A program made the translations under genes and the position numbers. This document shows, piece after piece, positions 43,739-50,751 of a DNA stretch of 64,000 nt; the stretch's first letter is position 1, and every line of letters begins with the position of its first letter. The notes below the pieces were generated by a model, which worked only from the letters and a program-made list of their open reading frames with translations, was not told the origin of the DNA and made no database searches. The stretch spans positions 310,001-374,000 of the forward strand of contig NZ_CP046913.1 in the NCBI RefSeq assembly GCF_009789675.1. The letters are read 5' to 3'. The stretch comes from Paraburkholderia acidisoli. GTDB taxonomy: Bacteria; Pseudomonadota; Gammaproteobacteria; Burkholderiales; Burkholderiaceae.

Positions 43739-45753
43739 GCGTCGCAGTTCTCCACTTTACGCCGCGTGCTGAACTGAGGCCGCAGGTCAATCTCGAGGCC
43801 TTCATTGCGCTTTGCAGGAACTCGGACGTGCTGGGCGCGCGGGGGCAGTTCGATAAGAATGTTTGGGATGTTGGATACCTCAAAGGGCAAAACAAAGTAA
43901 ATCGGGCCGTGTTCAGCACCCTCGAAGCGTCCCGCGAAGACAAGCCCGAGCCGAGTTTGCCGCATCCGTTTCTGGACTTCGCGAAGGCGACTCTCATCTA
44001 TCTTCAAGATAAGCGGCCGGTCACCTCCAAAGGTAACCGCATCGCGGCTCTTCGATGTTTGGAGGCCGCGTTGCGAGAGTGGAGCAAGGGCTCCAGGCCG
44101 ACGGCGGTGAACCCTGATGTGCTGGACACTGCCGTGGAACTGGCCAAGAAGCAGGTTTCGCCAACAGTTGCGTACCGGATTGCAGGGCAGCTCGAGATGA
44201 TTGCGGAGCTGATGAACTCCAACGGCTTCATTTCGTTACGACATCCGTGGTTTCACGGTATGAAAAAGCCGCAGGAGCTGGGGTCCAGAATATCGAAGGA
44301 GGCCTTGGCCGCGCGACAGGAGAAGCTGCCTTCGGCAGCGGCGCTTCGCGCGCTGGCCGGCATCTTCCATCAGGCTACTGAAACGCCGGATTTGCTGGTG
44401 TCCAGCTACACCGCGTTGATGGTCTGTGCGCCAGAACGTATCAATGAGGTTCTCAGGCTGCAGCGCAATTGTATCGTTGAGGGAGAAAGCGAATTTCTCG
44501 GCAAGCTAGGGGTGCGATGGCCAGGTTCCAAAGGATTTGACGACACAACGAAATGGCTTCCGTCCGAGATGGCGCCGGTCGCCAGGCAGGCCGTCGCGAA
44601 CCTGCTAAAGGTGACCGCGTCGGCGCAGCAGATTGCAACTTGGTACACCGCAAACCCTGGGAAGCTGTACCTGCATGAGGGTGCAGCGCACCTCCGTGAC
44701 CAAGAGGTGCTGACAGCCGAGGAGCTGGGGTTAGTCTTATGGGGCGACGGCACTACGAAGAAGTCGAGGAACTCCGCGAGCACTTGGGCACGAACCAATC
44801 AACTTGCCGGAGTGCCGCTGAGCGGCCGCCGGACTGGTTACCGTTTCGCCGATGTGGAGCGTGCGGTGGTCGCGATGCTACCGGCAACGTTTCCCTATGT
44901 TCCGGGAGCCCCCGAGCTCCTTTGTGAAGACGCGATGGCTCTTGTAAAGACCCATGAGGTGCATTCTCGGAAGGCAAGTTACCTCTGCATGTTCAGCTGC
45001 GTCGACTACAGCACTATCTTGAACCGCCTCGGTGGCCGGGACGACCTTACCGCCATCTCCATCTTTGAGCGTTTCGGCTACACGGAAGACGACGGCTCGC
45101 CTATCGAACTTGCGAGTCATAGCCTGAGACACTATCTGAATATGCTCGCCCAGATGGGCGGCCTCAGCAGCACAGAGATTGCCATCTTCTCTGGACGCAA
45201 GGACGTGAAGCAGAACCGCGCCTACGACCACATGAGTTCGGACGAGGTGCAGGCGCCCATCAGTGCGGCTCTGAAGGCCGGGTTCACTTCGAATTTGGTG
45301 GCCAAGGGCGGACGGGAGCTCATCTTACGCAGTGAGTTCCAGGGAATTGGTATCGTCGCCGCCCACACAACCGAGTACGGCTGGTGCACCCACAACTTTG
45401 CCAGCGAACCTTGCCAGATGTACCGCGACTGCATGAACTGTGAGGAGCAGGAGTGCGTCAAGGGCGAAAAACACAAGGAAGCCAATCTTCGTTTGCTGAA
45501 GGGCGAGACGGAATACCTGCTCGGCCAGGCTCGAGAAGCCCTGAGCGACGAGGAGTTCGGCGCCGACAATTGGGTAAAGCATCAGTCCCAGACGCTTGAG
45601 CGAGTCAATGCCATGCTGTCCATTCTGGAGGACCCATCGGTGCCGCTTGGCGCTCGAATCCGGCTCGACCTGGCCAACGCTCCGCTCATCTCCGATGCCA
45701 ATGCGCGACCCGTCAACGTCCTCAAGAACACTGAGCGAAACGTGCTGCCATGA
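43735..45753 (+). CDS. Tyrosine recombinase C of the element (GinC-like)
   Basis: A 672-residue protein, the largest of the three. Arg I is in CAPERINEVLRLQ (about 235), HxLRH in SHSLRHYLNMLAQMGG (about 461-465) and Tyr in RAYDHMS (about 496). The C-terminal part carries a Cys/His cluster (WCTHNF, EPCQMYRDCMNCEEQEC), a probable zinc site. The GTG start overlaps the previous stop (GTGA). Long N-terminal region (about 1-200) has no recognised domain beyond helical content. Confidence 0.85.
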   Translation: MSVAVLHFTPRAELRPQVNLEAFIALCRNSDVLGARGQFDKNVWDVGYLKGQNKVNRAVFSTLEASREDKPEPSLPHPFLDFAKATLIYLQDKRPVTSKGNRIAALRCLEAALREWSKGSRPTAVNPDVLDTAVELAKKQVSPTVAYRIAGQLEMIAELMNSNGFISLRHPWFHGMKKPQELGSRISKEALAARQEKLPSAAALRALAGIFHQATETPDLLVSSYTALMVCAPERINEVLRLQRNCIVEGESEFLGKLGVRWPGSKGFDDTTKWLPSEMAPVARQAVANLLKVTASAQQIATWYTANPGKLYLHEGAAHLRDQEVLTAEELGLVLWGDGTTKKSRNSASTWARTNQLAGVPLSGRRTGYRFADVERAVVAMLPATFPYVPGAPELLCEDAMALVKTHEVHSRKASYLCMFSCVDYSTILNRLGGRDDLTAISIFERFGYTEDDGSPIELASHSLRHYLNMLAQMGGLSSTEIAIFSGRKDVKQNRAYDHMSSDEVQAPISAALKAGFTSNLVAKGGRELILRSEFQGIGIVAAHTTEYGWCTHNFASEPCQMYRDCMNCEEQECVKGEKHKEANLRLLKGETEYLLGQAREALSDEEFGADNWVKHQSQTLERVNAMLSILEDPSVPLGARIRLDLANAPLISDANARPVNVLKNTERNVLP

Positions 45754-46184
45754 AGAAGACTCGCGCGCCCGACCTGACCGAAGAGCGAATCAAGGTCGTA
45801 ATCGATATCCTTGACGGTTGGACGGGCAAGCTCACGTGGGACTTGCTGCTAGACGCAGTGGAGGAGGCCTCCGGCGTCAGGTATTCACGCTTCACGTTTG
45901 CAGAGTATGCGGAAATAGCCAACGCCTTCTCGCTCAAGAAGGATGCGCTACGCGGTACGTGGAAGGGCGAACCTAGTCAGCCTCGGGATGAGCGGGTCCG
46001 GGCAGCGCTGGAGCAAGCGGCCCGCTACAAGGCCAAGGTAGAGCGCCTGGAGAAGGAGAATCAGCTACTCCTCGAGCAGTTCGTCACGTGGGCAACCAAT
46101 GCTGAGCGGAAAGGCGTGACGATGGCTATGCTCAATGCCCCGCTGCCCAAGCCCGAACGGGACCGAACCAAAAGGGTGAAGTGA
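45750..46184 (+). CDS. Small putative DNA-binding protein of the recombinase operon (GinD-like)
   Basis: A 144-residue protein. The N-terminal half is helical and may form a helix-turn-helix-like fold; residues about 85-118 (RVRAALEQAARYKAKVERLEKENQLLLEQF in part) are a heptad-patterned coiled coil. The tail is basic (RDRTKRVK). In GInt islands the fourth gene is a small helix-loop-helix-type protein needed for integration and excision, and this gene holds that place. Overlap with recombinase C is 4 bp (ATGA). Function inferred from position. Confidence 0.7.
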   Translation: MKKTRAPDLTEERIKVVIDILDGWTGKLTWDLLLDAVEEASGVRYSRFTFAEYAEIANAFSLKKDALRGTWKGEPSQPRDERVRAALEQAARYKAKVERLEKENQLLLEQFVTWATNAERKGVTMAMLNAPLPKPERDRTKRVK

Positions 46185-46624
46185 TGGCGAGCGGACAGCA
46201 ACTGGCGGAAGAAAACGTCCGGAAGTTTGCGACCTGGGCTGCTTCGAAAACGGATGAGGACTTCCGTAACATGGTGGCACGTGGAGTCCTGTCACGGACG
46301 GAAATTGCTGCCGAATGTGGTTTTGCCAAGTCGGCGCTGGCACAGAATCCTCGCATACGCGATGCGCTGAAGGCTCTCGAGACATCGCTGCGAGAGCGTG
46401 GCGTGCTCCCGCCTGTCGCGTCGGTTGGGGAATCGGAGGCTGACGCAGCCATTCCGGTGCGACGAGTTGAACCCATGCGTGCAGCGCGGGATGCGGAGCG
46501 TCTGTCGCGGTTGGAGCAAGAAAACGCTAGCCTGCGCGCGGAAAACGCCGAGCTTAAGCGGCTGTTAGCTCGCTTCTCAGTGCTGCAGGACGCCTTGGCT
46601 GAGACCGGGAGGCTGCCTCGATGA
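46184..46624 (+). CDS. Small HTH/coiled-coil protein of the element (VPA1267-like)
   Basis: A 146-residue protein. It opens MASGQQLAEENVRKFATWAASKTDEDF, followed by a possible helix-turn-helix LSRTEIAAECGFAKSALAQN (about 36-55) and ends with a leucine-zipper-like coiled coil (SRLEQENASLRAENAELKRLL). From memory it resembles the VPA1267 family found next to multi-recombinase elements; this was not checked by search. The ATG has AGGG 7 nt upstream; a GTG one codon earlier is also possible. Both ends overlap neighbours. Confidence 0.65.
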   Translation: MASGQQLAEENVRKFATWAASKTDEDFRNMVARGVLSRTEIAAECGFAKSALAQNPRIRDALKALETSLRERGVLPPVASVGESEADAAIPVRRVEPMRAARDAERLSRLEQENASLRAENAELKRLLARFSVLQDALAETGRLPR

Positions 46625-48864
46625 CGGAAGCCGTCACGGTGACGCTCCGGGTAACAGGCGTGCGCTCGCAGAATCCTCGCGGCTTCGGCGGTGCAATCTT
46701 CACCGGCGTTCCAATCGACGCGACCGGTTCAGTTCCTGACACGCGTGCGTACGTCGTAATCAAGGCTACCCGGACGGCGCTAGGCACCACGCGTGTGGAG
46801 CGCGGCCAGTGGTGGCATGTTAGCGGTCCGGTTACCGAGCGGCGTGTCGTCGTCGACGGCTTCGAGCTGCTTGAGCGGCAGGTGGAAGCTGCCGTCGTTC
46901 ATCTCGCGATGCCCGCCGGCGAGCACATCATCAAATATATAGCCGATAACCCCGCGTTTGAGGGCCTCGGTTCAGTCAAAGCGCGTCGGCTGTGGGAGCG
47001 ATTCGGCGAGCGCCTGTATTCCATCTTGGACGCGGGAGATGCGTCGACGTTAGTTGACGTGTTGACTGACGACGCCGCGCAGACTCTGGTCAACGCCTGG
47101 GCCGAGCACGGCCAGTCGCAGACACTTCAGTGGTTGCAGGTGCATGGCTTTGACTTGAGCGTCGGTCGCAAGGTATCGAGGTACTTTGGCCTCGAGGCGC
47201 AGGCCCGCATCGAAGAGGACCCTTACCGCCTCCTTTCTTTCCTCGGCAAATGGACAGATGTCGACCGGCTGGCGATGACGCGATTTGGCGTTTCGGCGGA
47301 TGACCCGCGACGCCTGCGCGGCGCGGTCGAGGAAGCATGCTACCGGATGTTTGCCAATGGCCATACGGCCATGCTCAAGTCTGACCTCGAGAAGCTGGTG
47401 GTCCCGCTTCTCGGCGAATCACGAGGCGTGTCCTGGCGAAGCCTGCTTGCCGAAGCTATGGACGAGGGTTTGGCCAATGGCAGCGTCGTGGAGAGCGCCT
47501 TCGGGTTGCAGCCGCTAGGCGCGCTGGTCATGGAGCGGCAGGTGGCCAAAGCGATTTGCGAACGGCTGACAAGCGATGCGCAGCAACTGCTCGACCGCGC
47601 TGCAGTAGACCGGGTAATCGCGGCGGTTCAGGCTGAAGATGGAATTAGCCTGAATCAGGAGCAGCAGGCCGCCATCCATCTGGCTGCGGAGCAAGCGTTC
47701 GCTTGCATCACGGGTGGGGCTGGTGTTGGCAAAACAACCGTCCTCAAGTCGCTCTACCGTATCTACGACGGTTCGGGTGTAAGAGTTCTCCAGGTCGCTC
47801 TCGCGGGACGTGCCGCCAAACGAATGCAGGAGGCAACCGGCCGCGCGGCCGTGACGATTGCTAGCTTCCTGAAGGCGATGCGAGATGCTGACTTCGACGG
47901 CCCCACCGTGCTCGTTATCGATGAAGCGAGCATGGTCGATATCGTTTCGATGAGTCGCATCTGCGCAGCGTTGCCCTCCCATGTGCGTTTGTTGTTGGCT
48001 GGTGACCCTCATCAATTGATGCCCGTTGGACCCGGGTTGGTTCTTCATTGCCTCGTGCAACTGGCGGCTATCCCAGCCATAGAGCTGAAGACCGTGAAGC
48101 GCTATGGCGGTGAGATAGCCAGGGTGGCGTCGGCGGTTCGTGCCGGACACTGGCCCACTGTAGCAACCGACCACACCGCCCCGGTCGCCTTCATTCCATG
48201 CGACGACCGGCAGATTGCCGAACTGGTTGTCCAACTGTATGCCATGGACCCTGAGCGCACTCAGGTGTTGTCTCCGTTGCGTAATGGGCCGGCGGGAACG
48301 AAAGTTCTAAATCAGCTGTGTCAGGAGCGCTTCACAAATGGGTGTGCTGCAGTAACTCGGTGGAATGACGAGTTCGAGAGGCCGGAGCACTGCGGGTTCA
48401 ATCAGGGCGATGTGCTCTTATGTACGCGCAATATGTGGGACAAGGCATTGCAAAACGGGTCGCTCGGTAAAGTCATGCGCGTAGAAGCCCCGCCCGTGGA
48501 GGCGTCAGCACTGTCGCCAGCCGTTCTCGCTTGGGTGGAATGGGACGACGGCATTCTCCGCGCGTTCACGGAGGACATGCTCGAGGATATCGAGCTGGGC
48601 CGTGCAGTTACCGTCCACAAGGCTCAAGGCTCGCAATGGCCTCGAGTCATCGTGCCCGTGACGGATTCGCGGCTCTTGGACCGCACGTTGCTCTACACCG
48701 CTATCACCCGCGCGCAGGTGCAGGTCCTACTGGTGGGCAATATGGCCGCCGCGCGCAAGGCAGTGCTTGGACCTCCCAAGGCACATACTCGCAAGGTCGC
48801 ATTGGAGCAGGCTCTAATGAGATACCTTGAGCCTATCGAAGTCAGTGCGCCTGAGACTGCGTAA
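46621..48864 (+). CDS. RecD2-like superfamily 1 DNA helicase
   Basis: A 747-residue helicase. An N-terminal OB-like domain (about 1-100) is followed by helix-hairpin-helix sequence (FEGLGSVKARRLWERFG, about 113-130), Walker A ITGGAGVGKTTVLKS (about 363), Walker B VLVIDEASMVD (about 430), LAGDPHQLMPVG and a C-terminal motif VTVHKAQGSQWPRV with TAITRAQ. The order matches RecD2/TraA-type 5'-3' helicases, but it is not a housekeeping recD. Its ATG overlaps the stop of the small upstream gene (ATGA), with GGGAGG as ribosome-binding site. Confidence 0.85.
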   Translation: MTEAVTVTLRVTGVRSQNPRGFGGAIFTGVPIDATGSVPDTRAYVVIKATRTALGTTRVERGQWWHVSGPVTERRVVVDGFELLERQVEAAVVHLAMPAGEHIIKYIADNPAFEGLGSVKARRLWERFGERLYSILDAGDASTLVDVLTDDAAQTLVNAWAEHGQSQTLQWLQVHGFDLSVGRKVSRYFGLEAQARIEEDPYRLLSFLGKWTDVDRLAMTRFGVSADDPRRLRGAVEEACYRMFANGHTAMLKSDLEKLVVPLLGESRGVSWRSLLAEAMDEGLANGSVVESAFGLQPLGALVMERQVAKAICERLTSDAQQLLDRAAVDRVIAAVQAEDGISLNQEQQAAIHLAAEQAFACITGGAGVGKTTVLKSLYRIYDGSGVRVLQVALAGRAAKRMQEATGRAAVTIASFLKAMRDADFDGPTVLVIDEASMVDIVSMSRICAALPSHVRLLLAGDPHQLMPVGPGLVLHCLVQLAAIPAIELKTVKRYGGEIARVASAVRAGHWPTVATDHTAPVAFIPCDDRQIAELVVQLYAMDPERTQVLSPLRNGPAGTKVLNQLCQERFTNGCAAVTRWNDEFERPEHCGFNQGDVLLCTRNMWDKALQNGSLGKVMRVEAPPVEASALSPAVLAWVEWDDGILRAFTEDMLEDIELGRAVTVHKAQGSQWPRVIVPVTDSRLLDRTLLYTAITRAQVQVLLVGNMAAARKAVLGPPKAHTRKVALEQALMRYLEPIEVSAPETA

Positions 48865-48911
48865 AATCGGTCAAAATTTCAAATCTGACATTTGCATAAA
48901 CGGGAGCTTCG

Positions 48912-49574
48912 ATGGAGTCGGTCAAGCACAAGGAACTGATTATTGGGTGCATCCGCCATCATTTCGACGGAGCGCTTCAGATGGTGAAAAATGTCGGTGG
49001 AGGCAGTGGCAAGGCCCCTCCGGCAATCGCGAACATTAAGTCTAGCCTTGTCAATGCCGCAGGTGGTGTCGACGCGTGTATCTATGACGACCACGACCTT
49101 TCCTCCAAGCTACTGGAGCCAGGGGTAGATTTGGCCTATCGCAGCGTCATTGTGAGCGACCTCAAGCGTGACGACGAATGGGTGGCTGTGCTTGCAGTAG
49201 GCTTGACCGAACTGGACGAGCATTCGAGAAAGGTGGTGCTGTCACACGTGCCGAAGCGCGACGGTGGTGAAGCCAGCCCTCGACGGCTCTTGGTGTTTAT
49301 TGCTTGTGCTGACGGGACAGTCACGATGAATCCGCGCTTCGTGATTGCGAGCGCAGTCGATAACAACTCGATTGCACTTTCACCGTGCGTGTTTCAATGG
49401 GCTATCCCCCAGCCCAACGGTCAGTCAGCGGTCGTGGGACGTATCGCACCGAGTGAACTGGGCCAGGCGTTTCTCGACTGGGCAGCTCTTATGCTTTCAG
49501 TGCTCGATAGCTCGCACGCCGCTCGATTGCACGAGGACCATGTGCGTGGCGAGACCCCGGGTGCGATTCAATAA
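48912..49574 (+). CDS. Orphan protein at the 3' end of the element
   Basis: A 220-residue soluble protein that is not recognised. No signal peptide, membrane segment or catalytic motif is obvious; it looks like a mixed alpha/beta fold (VIVSDLKRDDEWVAVLAVGLTELDE, RRLLVFIACADG). The ATG follows GGGAGCTTCG. A 47-bp gap separates it from the helicase, so it is likely to be on the same transcript. Possible cargo gene; no function is proposed. Confidence 0.6.
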   Translation: MESVKHKELIIGCIRHHFDGALQMVKNVGGGSGKAPPAIANIKSSLVNAAGGVDACIYDDHDLSSKLLEPGVDLAYRSVIVSDLKRDDEWVAVLAVGLTELDEHSRKVVLSHVPKRDGGEASPRRLLVFIACADGTVTMNPRFVIASAVDNNSIALSPCVFQWAIPQPNGQSAVVGRIAPSELGQAFLDWAALMLSVLDSSHAARLHEDHVRGETPGAIQ

Positions 49575-49612
49575 ATGAGACGTATCCACCTCTGCGCGAT
49601 AACGCTGAATGG

Positions 49613-49652
49613 GTCAAGGGCGGGCGTTAGCCCGGCGCAGCGGACCCTTGAC
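49613..49652. repeat. Nested palindrome in the element tail
   Basis: Outer arms GTCAAGGG / CCCTTGAC enclose an inner hairpin CGGGC-GTTA-GCCCG. No T run follows, so it is not a simple terminator. Confidence 0.7.
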
Positions 49653-49675
49653 GCGCGATGGGATTGATAGGCTGA

Positions 49676-49718
49676 GGCATGGTTGGAAGCTCGGCATTAT
49701 CGGGCTTCCAACCATGCC
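49676..49718. repeat. 15-bp perfect inverted repeat in the element tail
   Basis: Arms GGCATGGTTGGAAGC and GCTTCCAACCATGCC separated by 13 bp. There is no T run after it. Confidence 0.85.
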
Positions 49719-49880
49719 ATACATACGCGTTCTTGGCGTCTATAGCCGGGCAGGTACTACCCACAAAGTTGCAGTCTGACGCTCGGTATGCCCTGAAAAT
49801 GGCCTACGAGAACAACCCTACCAACAATCCTGTTTGGTGGGACTGCCGGAAAGCCTTTTACTCACTCACATCGAGCCATC

Positions 49881-49894
49881 TACCAACATTTTTT
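49881..49894 (+). repeat. Right end repeat of the element (candidate att half)
   Basis: TACCAACATTTTTT, direct counterpart of the repeat at 40888. Another TACCAACA lies 62 bp inside the element at 49819 as one arm of an inverted repeat with TGTTTGGTGGG. Confidence 0.55.
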
Positions 49895-49956
49895 AGTGGG
49901 GATAACCGTTTTAAGCCGCTTCGTGGCGCCGCTTGCGGCGCGGCGGCAAGATCATG

Positions 49957-49999
49957 AGCCCCGGATTCCGGCCACCTGGCCTGGCATCCGGGGCTTTTT
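49957..49999 (+). terminator. Rho-independent terminator right of the element
   Basis: Stem AGCCCCGGAT / ATCCGGGGCT with a 19-nt internal region, followed by TTTT. It faces rightwards and lies in host sequence. Confidence 0.75.
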
Positions 50000-50035
50000 G
50001 TTGGCGCGCCGCATCCGGCAGACTTTTTCTGTCGA

Positions 50036-50060
50036 TTGACAAACAGTCAGTAAGTGTCAA
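50036..50060. promoter_or_regulatory. Inverted repeat overlapping the start of the YheO-type regulator gene
   Basis: TTGACA and TGTCAA arms separated by 13 bp, ending one base before the ATG region at 50062. The position suits an autoregulatory operator; the left arm is also a perfect -35 hexamer. Confidence 0.45.
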
Positions 50061-50061
50061 A

Positions 50062-50751
50062 ATGTCGATCATGATACCCGACCGCGAACCCGCCCCGCGC
50101 GCCCCGGCTTCCCCATCGAGCGACGAAACCGCGCTTTTGCTGCGCGAAGGCCGCAAGATCGTGGAAGCGCTCGGCCAGACGCTCGCCCCGCTGGTCGAAG
50201 TCGTGCTGCACGACCTCACGCGGCCCGAGCATTCGGTGGTGGCGATCGCCAACAATCTGTCGGGACGGCAGGTCGGCGACGCGGCCACGGAAATGGGCCT
50301 CGCGCGCCTTGCCGACCCCGGTTTCCCCGACGTGGTGGCGAGCTACCCGAACCGCTTTCCCGACGGCCGCCCGGCCAAGAGCACGTCGATCGGCCTGAAG
50401 AACCACGCGGGCGAGTGCGTCGCCGCGCTCTGCCTGAACATGGACGTCTCGCTGCTCGGCGCCGTGACGGCGGGCCTCGGCCAGCTGATCCAGACCGGCG
50501 TGGCCGCGCCTGTCGCCGAAACGCTCGCGCAGCGCAGCAGCGGCGAAGTGCGCGCGGCGCTCGAACGCTTCGCCGCGGCGCGCAACACCACGCCCATCGG
50601 CATGACGCTCGCGCAGCGCCGCGAAGCCGTGCGCGAACTGGCCGCGAGCGGCCACCTGAACCTGCGCCACGCACTCGCCGACGTCGCCGCCACGCTCGGC
50701 GTCGCGCGCTCGACCGTCTACACCTACCTGCCCGCCGAACACCAATCATGA
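50062..50751 (+). CDS. YheO/DauR-type PAS-HTH transcriptional regulator
   Basis: A 229-residue regulator with an N-terminal YheO-like PAS domain (LGQTLAPLVEVVLHDLTRPEHSVVAIANNLSGRQVGDAATEMG, in part) and a C-terminal helix-turn-helix (ALADVAATLGVARSTVYTYL). Members such as DauR control amino acid catabolic genes and sense the substrate. It overlaps the following ammonia-lyase gene by 4 bp (ATGA), strongly suggesting that it controls that gene. A second ATG lies three codons into the frame. Confidence 0.88.
   Translation: MSIMIPDREPAPRAPASPSSDETALLLREGRKIVEALGQTLAPLVEVVLHDLTRPEHSVVAIANNLSGRQVGDAATEMGLARLADPGFPDVVASYPNRFPDGRPAKSTSIGLKNHAGECVAALCLNMDVSLLGAVTAGLGQLIQTGVAAPVAETLAQRSSGEVRAALERFAAARNTTPIGMTLAQRREAVRELAASGHLNLRHALADVAATLGVARSTVYTYLPAEHQS

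Larger units (their letters stand above)
40888..49894 (+). mobile_element. GInt-type integrated element with a three-recombinase operon
   Basis: About 9 kb inserted between the ssb terminator and a YheO-type regulator. It encodes three successive tyrosine recombinases, two small putative DNA-binding proteins, a RecD2-like helicase and one orphan protein, followed by a palindrome-rich non-coding tail. Base composition is visibly less GC-rich than the flanks. Near-identical repeats (TACCAACA, then C or T, then T5) mark both ends. The gene order recombinase A-B-C plus a small protein D at one end, cargo, and a non-coding 3' end is that described for GInt islands. The boundaries are inferred from the repeats and are not proven. 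Confidence 0.75.
49575..50061. other. Non-coding 3' end of the element and regulator upstream region
   Basis: About 490 bp with nested palindromes (49613-49652), a large inverted repeat (49676-49718), a second TACCAACA copy, the right end repeat, a terminator and an operator-like repeat. A 92-codon frame crossing the boundary is not supported. Confidence 0.6.

Noticed and set aside
49598..49636. Integron attC-like look (TAACGC ... GCGTTAGC)
   Set aside because: The right core reads GTTAGCC, not GTTRRRY, the left box does not fit RYYYAAC, and no integron integrase or cassette array is present.
40888..49894. Prophage or conjugative element
   Set aside because: No phage structural, replication, relaxase or secretion genes are present; apart from recombinases and a helicase there is only one orphan.
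49679..49957. A 92-codon frame across the right end of the element
   Set aside because: It starts inside the 15-bp inverted repeat, crosses the element boundary and ends in host hairpin sequence; no ribosome-binding site.
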